Shown here: positions 1-4,708 of the stretch, piece by piece
Layout of the letters: each line of letters starts with the position of its first letter
Position numbering within the stretch: position 1 is the stretch's first letter
DNA from: Candidatus Kaiserbacteria bacterium
Lineage (GTDB): Bacteria > Patescibacteriota > Minisyncoccia > Phycocordibacterales > UBA918
NCBI GenBank assembly: GCA_007117575.1
Contig: SKGH01000001.1
Span: 1-5,168 of the forward strand
Length of the DNA stretch: 5,168 nt
Direction of reading: 5' to 3'
The notes under the pieces: model-generated
Told to the model about the DNA's origin: nothing
Database searches by the model: none
What the model saw: only the letters and a program-made list of their open reading frames with translations
Program-made: the position numbers and the translations under genes

Positions 1-75
1 GAAATACCTGAAAATATATGTACAATAACAATGTTGTTTTAGTCTAGAAAAAGAAATCAACTAAAACACAAATAA
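1..75. other. Short left flank, no supported gene
   Basis: This A/T-rich stretch precedes the tRNA gene. Two plus-strand frames are open from base 1 to nearby stops (TAA at 26-28 and TAG at 40-42), so the end of a gene lying outside the window is possible, but too few codons are visible to choose. A TACAAT hexamer at 21-26 could be a -10 box for the tRNA, but its -35 region would fall at or beyond the window edge. Confidence 0.3.
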
Positions 76-147
76 TCCGCGGTAGCTCAGTGGTAGAGCA
101 GTCGGCTGTTAACCGATTGGTCGTAGGTTCGAATCCTACCCGCGGAG
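76..147 (+). tRNA. tRNA-Asn (anticodon GTT)
   Basis: This is a complete tRNA that decodes AAC/AAU as asparagine. The 7-bp acceptor stem TCCGCGG (76-82) pairs perfectly with CCGCGGA (140-146), followed by discriminator G147. The D stem is GCTC/GAGC (85-88 with 96-99). The anticodon stem is GTCGG/CCGAT (101-105 with 113-117, one G-U pair), closing loop CTGTTAA with anticodon GTT at 108-110. The T stem GTAGG/CCTAC (123-127 with 135-139) closes the loop TTCGAAT. The 3' CCA is not encoded (CAT follows the discriminator), so it must be added after transcription. It stands alone here and faces the hydrolase gene tail to tail. Confidence 0.98.
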
Positions 148-158
148 CATATAAAAAC

Positions 159-195
159 ACAAAATACGTCCTTATTTTTAGGTACGTATTTTGTT
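159..195. terminator. Palindromic terminator between tRNA-Asn and the hydrolase gene
   Basis: ACAAAATACGT (159-169) and ACGTATTTTGT (184-194) are perfect inverted repeats of 11 bp. CC (170-171) and GG (181-182) extend the stem past a single bulged T183, leaving a 9-base loop. Read on the minus strand the stem is followed by a T-rich run (GTGTTTTTA), a good intrinsic terminator for the hydrolase gene. On the plus strand the T-run lies mostly inside the stem, so termination after the tRNA is less certain. The position between convergent genes fits a bidirectional terminator. Confidence 0.7.
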
Positions 196-231
196 AATAA
201 TCAGTTAACTAGGATGAGATTCGAACTTTAG

Positions 232-1575
232 CTAAAAAATCCTCTTCCAGATCATTCCGTCATTGGACATCTCCAAAGCTTTCCCGTTTTTCATTTGTGA
301 GAATCTTATTTCTTCACCAGGTGCGCCAAAACCAGATTTGTCAGAGTTAACAAACACCTGCTTCTTTTTTAGTTTCAATACAGACCAGGTCTGCACAGGA
401 TTTAGCGCTCCAGATGAAAAACTAACCAGGTTCTTCCCTAGTGAAACAATCGACAGATCACCCCATCTGCATCGATATATGCCTGAGTAATTATCACTTG
501 CGACATATGAAATATCTTTCGTCGATTTAAGTTTGTAGATAAGTCGCATTACATTGTTGCTTACTGCCCACGCTGTGTTAGAAATTGTGTTTGTTAGAAC
601 AATTACTTGTATATTATCGTTCGGTTCAGAAATAGCATTAGTTGTATACCCAGCAAACCCGCCTGAATGGCCACACGTCAATTGTCCTGATTCCTTATCC
701 AAAGCAAGACCGAGTCCGTATCTCTTATCATCGCCACTGATATTGTGGACTTGCATCATCGCTTTTCTTGATTCTCGCGACAATACTGATTTTTTACTAT
801 CTATATGCAGTGAAGCAAGAAAGATTGCTAAATCTTTCACGTCAGAGATAAATCCAGTAGCGGGTGCATAGGCATTGGTAATAATATCTGGCTCTTGAAT
901 TTGCAGTGGTTCATCTGGTACATAACGAGAATATCCATACGCAAGTTTTTTTGGTCGTGCACTAGGCAAATCAGGCGAGGTGTTTTTAAGACCAAGCTTT
1001 TTGATTATGTTTTCAGAAACGTATTCAACGTATGACACTCCTGAGACCTTGTCTATAATTGCTCCTAAAATTGCATACCCGTGATTTGAATATTTAAGTG
1101 TTGTGCCATTTTCAAACACAATTGCTTTAGCGCTAATTGTTTTATCTAATTCTGATGGAAAATTATCTGTAACCCACTGCTTGGTAGTGCCGTCACGAAA
1201 GAGTCCAGAATTATGCGATAGCAACTGGCGAATAGTGACATTTGTGAGATCTGTCTTTTCTTTTTTACCCTTAAACCAAGTGAGATATGAAGAAACGGTA
1301 TCATCGAGACGCAATAACCCCTTTTCTGATAATTGCATTATCGAGACAGCTGTAAACATTTTTGACATTGAAGCAACCCGAAACTGAGCATCTTTGTGCA
1401 GTAAAGTACCCTTTTCGACATCAGAATATCCAAATGCATTTATATATTTAGGGACACCATTCACGGCGATACATACCACCGTACCAGGGGTATGATCGTA
1501 TTGTATTTTTAATGGAAGCCAATTATCTACTACTTTCCCAGCCACTTTTATTGCTATATCAAAATCTTTTTGCAT
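232..1575 (-). CDS. Serine hydrolase, beta-lactamase / PBP-like family (class C fold)
   Basis: The 447-residue product has all three active-site motifs of the beta-lactamase/DD-peptidase superfamily. S69-M70-S71-K72 (in FRVASMSKMF) supplies the nucleophile and base. Y162-S163-N164 is the YxN motif. H303-S304-G305 replaces the KTG motif on the last strand, as is common in class C-like esterases and peptidases. LLSHNSGL (118-125) and APATGFISDVKDLA (237-250) are further family landmarks. Residues from about 360 form an extra C-terminal domain rich in beta-type residues. No signal peptide is visible and a stop lies in frame 18 bases upstream of the ATG, so the protein is probably cytoplasmic. 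The substrate (D-amino peptide, ester or beta-lactam) cannot be told from sequence. It is a single gene ending at a palindromic terminator. There is no Shine-Dalgarno, and a -10-like box sits 7 bases before the ATG. Confidence 0.93.
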   Translation of the reverse strand: MQKDFDIAIKVAGKVVDNWLPLKIQYDHTPGTVVCIAVNGVPKYINAFGYSDVEKGTLLHKDAQFRVASMSKMFTAVSIMQLSEKGLLRLDDTVSSYLTWFKGKKEKTDLTNVTIRQLLSHNSGLFRDGTTKQWVTDNFPSELDKTISAKAIVFENGTTLKYSNHGYAILGAIIDKVSGVSYVEYVSENIIKKLGLKNTSPDLPSARPKKLAYGYSRYVPDEPLQIQEPDIITNAYAPATGFISDVKDLAIFLASLHIDSKKSVLSRESRKAMMQVHNISGDDKRYGLGLALDKESGQLTCGHSGGFAGYTTNAISEPNDNIQVIVLTNTISNTAWAVSNNVMRLIYKLKSTKDISYVASDNYSGIYRCRWGDLSIVSLGKNLVSFSSGALNPVQTWSVLKLKKKQVFVNSDKSGFGAPGEEIRFSQMKNGKALEMSNDGMIWKRIF

Positions 1576-1582
1576 AAAAATA

Positions 1583-1611
1583 ATTTTACCATTTTATTTT
1601 GCCAAAGTTAA
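1583..1611 (-). promoter_or_regulatory. Candidate promoter of the serine hydrolase gene (leaderless)
   Basis: Reading the minus strand, TTAACT (1611-1606) lies 17 bases before TAAAAT (1588-1583). These match the -35 and -10 consensus at 4/6 and 5/6 positions. The -10 box is only 7 bases from the ATG (1575), so transcription would start at or next to the start codon. That fits the absence of any ribosome-binding site. The region is A/T-rich, so a chance match is possible. Confidence 0.45.
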
Positions 1612-1692
1612 CAAATCACCGATCTGTTTCAAGTGATAATTTGTGTTCGGAAAAGCCATTTGCCACTCAAAACTTCGAAATACGTCCTCCAT
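1594..1692 (-). other. Open 32-codon frame between the recombinase remnant and the hydrolase gene
   Basis: A short frame starts at ATG (1692-1690), begins MEDVFRSFEWQMAFPN and ends at TAA (1596-1594). It is in the same frame as the hydrolase gene, from which it is separated by that single stop and six codons. No ribosome-binding site is evident and I do not recognise the product. A second frame over the same bases (1730 to 1629, LVLELSGSPDLLEWRT onward) is also open. The open frames may be leftovers of former coding sequence near the recombinase. A real small protein is unlikely. Confidence 0.15.
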
Positions 1693-1707
1693 TCGAGCAA
1701 GTCAGGA

Positions 1708-2104
1708 CTACCAGATAGTTCTAGTACTAGAATAAAACGGAGAAGCTATTGAAAAACAGTTTTTTTTCATTTAAGGTAGGGTTCTGAATTAAATAATTCA
1801 GAAATGCTCGTTTTTCGTGTATTTCAGAACTTTCAAATATTATCTTTGCTCTTTTAGCAAGTGAAAGTACTGTAGATAACGTCAATAAATAGTCTTTTTC
1901 TGCTTTTGTATATAAATCAATTTCAATTCCTAACTTAAGCTGTTCATGTTTAAGCTCTTGCAACTTTTCTTCATATAATTCCTGAGTGATTCCCCGACCA
2001 GCATCGCTGTCTGCGTTTGGGTCAAATCTGCAGTAAAACATTCCAATTTTTTCTACGTTTCTGTTTAAGTCAATCCACTTCGTCTTTGCAACATATTCTA
2101 CGGA
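1708..2104 (-). pseudogene. C-terminal remnant of a large serine recombinase (frameshifted)
   Basis: The frame is open from 2104 to a TAG at 1729-1727, with an internal ATG at 2041. It encodes only a C-terminal part. A charged helical stretch (GITQELYEEKLQELKHEQ, from residue 17 of that ATG) is followed by TVLSLAKRAKIIFESS and EKRAFLNYLIQNPTLNEKK. This order is what I recall from the coiled-coil and tail region of serine recombinases in CPR bacteria, where the intact tail goes on roughly as KL-F-S-RSPF. Here it runs into an A8 tract (1767-1760). Dropping one A reads C-F-S-I-A-S-P-F and ends T-I-W-stop at 1710-1708, closer to the family tail. The catalytic resolvase domain, the helix-turn-helix and the zinc ribbon are absent, and a TAA at 2107-2105 blocks the frame upstream. 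It is best read as a dead mobile-element fragment. Family assignment is from memory. Confidence 0.72.
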
Positions 2105-2276
2105 TTAGCATAAGCTAAACTAGACTGGAGCCTTTATGGTAATAAACAATCAAGATATTGGGGGGATTATAGTATGATAAATATAAATTTAAGTATAAGA
2201 ATATTAACGCTATGATTAATAAGACAGAAGGAATCACTAGGGTTTCTTTCTCCTTTGGAGTATCATAGAGCGTATT

Positions 2277-2300
2277 ATGAGATGAGATGAGATGAGATGA
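2277..2300. repeat. Pentamer tandem repeat (TGAGA, about 4.8 units)
   Basis: A perfect period of five bases runs for 24 bases: four full TGAGA units plus a partial one. A further related GTGAGAT lies at 2309-2315. It is 92 bases upstream of the GTG start at 2393 and 26 bases before the TTGACA hexamer. Simple repeats of this kind can change copy number by slippage. Confidence 0.9.
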
Positions 2301-2326
2301 CAAATGTGGTGAGATCGTACAAAAAT

Positions 2327-2360
2327 TTGACAACCACTATTAAATACATCAACATATATT
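2327..2360 (+). promoter_or_regulatory. Possible promoter of the membrane-anchored protein gene
   Basis: A perfect TTGACA (2327-2332) and a good -10-like TATATT (2355-2360) lie upstream of the GTG start. The spacing of 22 bases is too long for a normal sigma-70 promoter, and at 17-18 bases from TTGACA there is only a poor match. Starting from TATATT would give a leader of about 26 bases carrying the ribosome-binding site. Confidence 0.3.
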
Positions 2361-2378
2361 CAGGTTCATTCAAAAAAC

Positions 2379-2384
2379 AAGAGG
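2379..2384 (+). promoter_or_regulatory. Ribosome-binding site that supports the GTG start
   Basis: AAGAGG lies 8 bases before the GTG at 2393, a normal Shine-Dalgarno spacing. This supports the GTG as the true start. It is the only gene in the window with a clear ribosome-binding site. Confidence 0.65.
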
Positions 2385-2392
2385 TATAGCAC

Positions 2393-2794
2393 GTGTCTAC
2401 TTATAAAGACGGAATCACTAATGCTGACTATGAGTTTCAAACCAATAAAGCGCAAGCTGTCGCTCAAGTGATTAAAGTCATAGATTTTAGAATAAGAGGC
2501 AAAACATGGAGTTGGAGACAAATCGGTATCAGGTTTGACGCCCCTAAGCAGTATAAAGACTGGATGTGGCCTCACATAATGGAATACTACACAAAAAGAG
2601 GTTGGTTCATTACCAAATACGAAAGAGAGGATTGTCTGTATAACAGGTATTGCTCAATTGAACTAATCAATGAATCTCTTCGTAAAAAAAGAATGAACAC
2701 CTGCATGATCTTGTTATTGTGCGGTATATTTGTTCTTACCTGCATAGTATCAGGCAATTTATTTGCTCTATTTATTTATATAATTGAAAGATAG
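2393..2794 (+). CDS. Hypothetical protein with C-terminal membrane anchor
   Basis: I do not recognise this 133-residue protein. Residues 1-96 look like a soluble mixed alpha/beta domain rich in Trp, Tyr and Arg, with a helix around 18-34, a WSWRQIGIRF stretch (39-48), and W58-x-W-P followed by HIMEYYTKRGWFITKYE (61-77). A basic R-K-K-R at 97-100 leads into a hydrophobic segment of about 30 residues (101-131), either one long helix or a tight hairpin with a Ser-Gly-Asn turn at 120-122. The basic residues predict a cytoplasmic N-terminal domain, so it would be a tail-anchored membrane protein. GTG is the start, backed by AAGAGG 8 bases upstream. The TAG stop runs directly into a long hairpin and a terminator follows. 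It appears to be a single-gene unit. A winged-helix-like fold is possible but unproven. Confidence 0.75.
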   Translation: MSTYKDGITNADYEFQTNKAQAVAQVIKVIDFRIRGKTWSWRQIGIRFDAPKQYKDWMWPHIMEYYTKRGWFITKYEREDCLYNRYCSIELINESLRKKRMNTCMILLLCGIFVLTCIVSGNLFALFIYIIER

Positions 2795-2891
2795 GTTGGT
2801 GCTAGAGATAAATGGTTAGCGATGTTTCCAAGTTCTAAAACAGCTAACCGAACCCGACCGGAGCACACAACCTCTTTCTGAAAGTTTCATA

Positions 2892-2917
2892 CTTTGACCT
2901 TAAACCTTTGACCTTAA
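2892..2917 (+). repeat. Direct repeat forming two alternative terminator arms
   Basis: CTTTGACCTTAA occurs twice with a 14-base period (2892-2903 and 2906-2917). Both copies contain GACCTTAA, which is complementary to the single right arm TTAAGGTC at 2930-2937. Either copy can therefore form the terminator stem, with a loop of 12 or 26 bases. Confidence 0.85.
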
Positions 2918-2943
2918 GCACTCACCTGTTTAAGGTCGTTTTT
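2910..2943 (+). terminator. Intrinsic terminator
   Basis: GACCTTAA (2910-2917) pairs perfectly with TTAAGGTC (2930-2937) around a 12-base loop, and GTTTTTC follows at once (T-run 2939-2943). It ends the transcript of the membrane-anchored protein gene, 116 bases after its stop codon. Confidence 0.82.
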
Positions 2944-3018
2944 CTTCATTGTTTAAAATCATAACTAATTTATCAAACCAACGCTTAACGGAAGCATGAC
3001 TCTGAAGCAAAACAAAAT

Positions 3019-3047
3019 TTGACATAAATATAAAAGTGTGATAGAAA
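3019..3047 (+). promoter_or_regulatory. Sigma-70-type promoter of the small secreted protein gene
   Basis: A perfect TTGACA (3019-3024), a 17-base spacer and TAGAAA (3042-3047, 4/6 match to TATAAT) form a credible promoter. The -10 box ends 12 bases before the ATG, so the transcript would have a leader of only about 5 bases or none. This agrees with the lack of a ribosome-binding site. Confidence 0.6.
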
Positions 3048-3059
3048 GCTGAATATTTT

Positions 3060-3377
3060 ATGTCAAAAATTAATTTACTTGGAATAGGTTTATTATTCAC
3101 TGTGTGTTTACCGGTGCAGGCTTTTTATTATACAAACCAAAATTTTTTAAATCTAGACCACGAAACTCCGGTTTATTTTGAAACCACATATAGCGGTGGC
3201 TTCTGGGGCTATACAGACACAGGCAGAGAGTTTACTCAAAAACCCATAATAAACGACCTTGATCTTCGTATTCACCGGTTCACAATTGACGAAGTATTTT
3301 TTTACATAACAGACCGAGGTCCGATTTTTGCTGAATCAGACCTACAAGCAGTATCTATTTACTACACCTTATCCTAG
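3060..3377 (+). CDS. Small secreted protein of unknown function
   Basis: The 105-residue product starts with a typical Sec signal peptide: K3, a hydrophobic core LLGIGLLFTVCL (6-17), and a V-Q-A signal-peptidase-I site at 19-21. FTVC is not a good lipobox, so a lipoprotein is unlikely. The mature part of about 84 residues has no cysteine and is rich in aromatics (FYYTN at its start, GGFWGY at 46-51, VFFYITD at 79-85, IYY at 100-102). That suggests a small extracellular beta-type domain. I do not recognise the family. It has its own promoter just upstream and a terminator about 60 bases after the stop, so it is a single-gene unit. It converges with the large surface-protein gene. Both are exported, but nothing shows that they act together. 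Confidence 0.75.
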   Translation: MSKINLLGIGLLFTVCLPVQAFYYTNQNFLNLDHETPVYFETTYSGGFWGYTDTGREFTQKPIINDLDLRIHRFTIDEVFFYITDRGPIFAESDLQAVSIYYTLS

Positions 3378-3435
3378 TCACTCCACTTTTTTAGTAGACC
3401 TCTATCAAACCAATCTTGACATAAACTGTAAAAAC

Positions 3436-3471
3436 AAAAAACCCACCTCGTGGTGGGAGATAGGGTTTTTT
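3436..3471. terminator. Bidirectional terminator between convergent secreted-protein genes
   Basis: On the minus strand CCCACC/GGTGGG (3442-3447 with 3452-3457, 4-base loop) is followed at once by TTTTTTG and more T, an excellent terminator for the surface-protein gene. On the plus strand a larger alternative stem, AAAAAACCC (3436-3444) with GGGTTTTTT (3463-3471), gives a T-run after the stem for the small secreted-protein gene. The two stems share CCC at 3442-3444 and exclude each other. Confidence 0.85.
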
Positions 3472-3573
3472 GTAGCTCTAGGCTATTGCATTTTATTAAT
3501 CTACTTTTTTTACTAAACAAGTTGTCTAGTAAATCACTTGGTTATCTAATGACCAACGAATTGACTCGAGTAA

Positions 3574-4689
3574 CTAGAAAGTTGGAGTTGCTACATAAGT
3601 CAATGTAGCACTATACTCACTTGCGGATTGCAAAGGTGAGATTTCGATCGTGTATCCAACCTTTGTTCTACCTACTCCGGCAGTTGAGCCATCAGCAGGA
3701 CCATTGTGACCCATAACAGTTCTTGGTGTAGTACTGGCAGATATATATTCGCCAGAACCAAACTGTGTGAGTCTTCCAGGTATGTCATCATCTTCCGATG
3801 TTACACCCCAGTGTCCCCAAGTATCATCATCTGCAAGCAGATTACCTGGCGCAGCCCATGGTGACGGTGTGTCTGTATCAGACCCATTCGAAAATGAACT
3901 GATATAGTCGCCCGTGACAGACCTTAGGTAACCGTCCAATTGGACCGTAACTACATAGCCAGCACTGGCGTTAGTAGATACTGTAAGTTCATGAGCGGTT
4001 GTGGAAGCCACAAAAGACTCAAGAACACCAAACGGTATCGCAGTCGATGAAGCTACACCGGTGGTTGAGGTACCATTAACCATTTCGCCACTTCCTAAAC
4101 CTGCAACAGTAAAGTTGAAAATGGTTTCAACAGTGGCGGTTACAGTAATGGCTTCTAAGATAACCACGTTGGTTGCACCTTTATCAAGGGATCCACTGGT
4201 AATCTCTATACGGTAAGAACCTTCTTCATCAGGATTTTGTATCTGGTTTGTTCCACCAGCATTAAGTCCTATCAAGATCTCTACCGGTTCACCAGCACCT
4301 ATGGTTTCAGTACCGCTAGTAATAGTCAGTACATGTCCGTTAAAGGATACTCCCCATGTAGCACCAGACACAGTATCGTCTATGGTTTGCGGGGTGCCAC
4401 TTGCAATTAACTGTATATCCGTATGATCAACATCACCGATGAGAAACTTACTAGGAAAAGTAACAGTTATGCTTTCACCTGTCCCAACGCCGTTGGTTGC
4501 GTTAAAGCGTATGTGGTGATCAGAATCAGCTTCAATGTCTGAATCTGAAATAGTGTTACTTACGTTTGTTAAATTTGCGGCACTGGCAAATTTTAACGAA
4601 GGTAGACCAAGCGACCATAAAACAAGCGCTAGACCTACGATAAATGCAATAGTTTTGAGCGTTCCAACGGAATTTACCGTTTTGAACAT
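3574..4689 (-). CDS. Large secreted surface protein, Patescibacteria type
   Basis: The 371-residue product has a long signal peptide: K3, K12, a hydrophobic core at about 13-30, and FASA|ANL with cleavage likely after A37. The mature protein is acidic, rich in Ser, Thr and Gly, and has no cysteine. A first beta-rich domain (about 38-180) opens NVSNTISDSDIEADSDH and contains GESITVTFPSKF (71-82) and VEILIGLNAGG (136-146). A second domain (about 181-371) contains AIPFGVLESF (217-226), STNASAGYVVTV (238-249) and WGHWG (291-295), and ends YSATLTYVATPTF. The second half recalls WxL-like surface domains of Gram-positive bacteria, but I see no clear WxL motif. No sorting signal or C-terminal membrane anchor is present, so it may be released or bound non-covalently. 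A role as a cell-envelope or adhesion protein is an inference. The ATG has no ribosome-binding site and a structured leader lies upstream. Confidence 0.88.
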   Translation of the reverse strand: MFKTVNSVGTLKTIAFIVGLALVLWSLGLPSLKFASAANLTNVSNTISDSDIEADSDHHIRFNATNGVGTGESITVTFPSKFLIGDVDHTDIQLIASGTPQTIDDTVSGATWGVSFNGHVLTITSGTETIGAGEPVEILIGLNAGGTNQIQNPDEEGSYRIEITSGSLDKGATNVVILEAITVTATVETIFNFTVAGLGSGEMVNGTSTTGVASSTAIPFGVLESFVASTTAHELTVSTNASAGYVVTVQLDGYLRSVTGDYISSFSNGSDTDTPSPWAAPGNLLADDDTWGHWGVTSEDDDIPGRLTQFGSGEYISASTTPRTVMGHNGPADGSTAGVGRTKVGYTIEISPLQSASEYSATLTYVATPTF

Positions 4690-4698
4690 AACTCATAC

Positions 4699-4704
4699 GT
4701 TGTA
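4699..4704 (-). promoter_or_regulatory. Possible proximal -10 box of the surface-protein gene
   Basis: Minus-strand TACAAC (4704-4699) lies 9 bases before the ATG at 4689, in the same near-leaderless position as the -10 boxes of the two other genes that lack a ribosome-binding site. No acceptable -35 box lies 16-18 bases upstream. A TTGTTA (4730-4725) is 20 bases away. If used, the upstream fold at 4709-4820 would not be transcribed with the gene. Confidence 0.25.
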
Positions 4705-4708
4705 CTTA

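Larger units (their letters stand above)
2105..2392. other. A/T-rich intergenic spacer
   Basis: No convincing gene is seen in these 288 bases. The stretch holds the pentamer tandem repeat at 2277-2300, a TTGACA hexamer at 2327-2332, and the ribosome-binding site of the downstream gene. A minus-strand frame across 2115-2333 would begin with TTG inside the TTGACA box and translate the pentamer repeat, so it is probably not coding. The missing N-terminal part of the recombinase cannot be found here. Confidence 0.6.
2779..2943 (+). ncRNA. Candidate small RNA or structured 3' end (hairpin 2793-2873)
   Basis: Directly over the stop codon begins a long imperfect hairpin. AGGTTG (2793-2798) pairs with CAACCT (2868-2873) and GTGCT (2799-2803) with AGCAC (2862-2866), with one bulged base (2867). 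After a 10 by 12 base internal loop, GGTTAGC (2814-2820) pairs with GCTAACC (2843-2849). Past a 2-base bulge, TGTTT (2823-2827) pairs with AAACA (2838-2842). That gives 23 base pairs in 81 bases. A perfect TATAAT at 2779-2784 lies 8 bases before it, and an intrinsic terminator ends at 2943, so a separate transcript of about 150 bases is possible. No -35 box is visible and the TATAAT lies in A/T-rich coding sequence. It could equally be the 3' untranslated structure of the upstream gene. Confidence 0.4.

Noticed and set aside
2115..2333. Minus-strand 72-codon frame with a hydrophobic stretch
   Set aside because: It would start with TTG inside the TTGACA hexamer, lacks a ribosome-binding site, translates the pentamer repeat into a Ser/His-rich run, and gets its hydrophobic part from plain A/T-rich DNA.
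2230..2420. Repeated GGAATCACTA at 2230-2239 and 2411-2420, each preceded by AAGAC
   Set aside because: Ten-base repeats are expected several times by chance in a window of this size, and the flanks do not align further.
2814..2849. Integron attC-like site (GTTAGC ... GCTAAC)
   Set aside because: In attC sites the order is the reverse (YAAC at the 5' end, GTTR at the 3' end), and no integrase or cassette is present.
3328..3516. Plus-strand 62-codon frame ending in a hydrophobic segment
   Set aside because: It starts with TTG inside the secreted-protein gene and reads straight through the terminator at 3436-3471. The KKPTSWWE stretch is the translated terminator stem.
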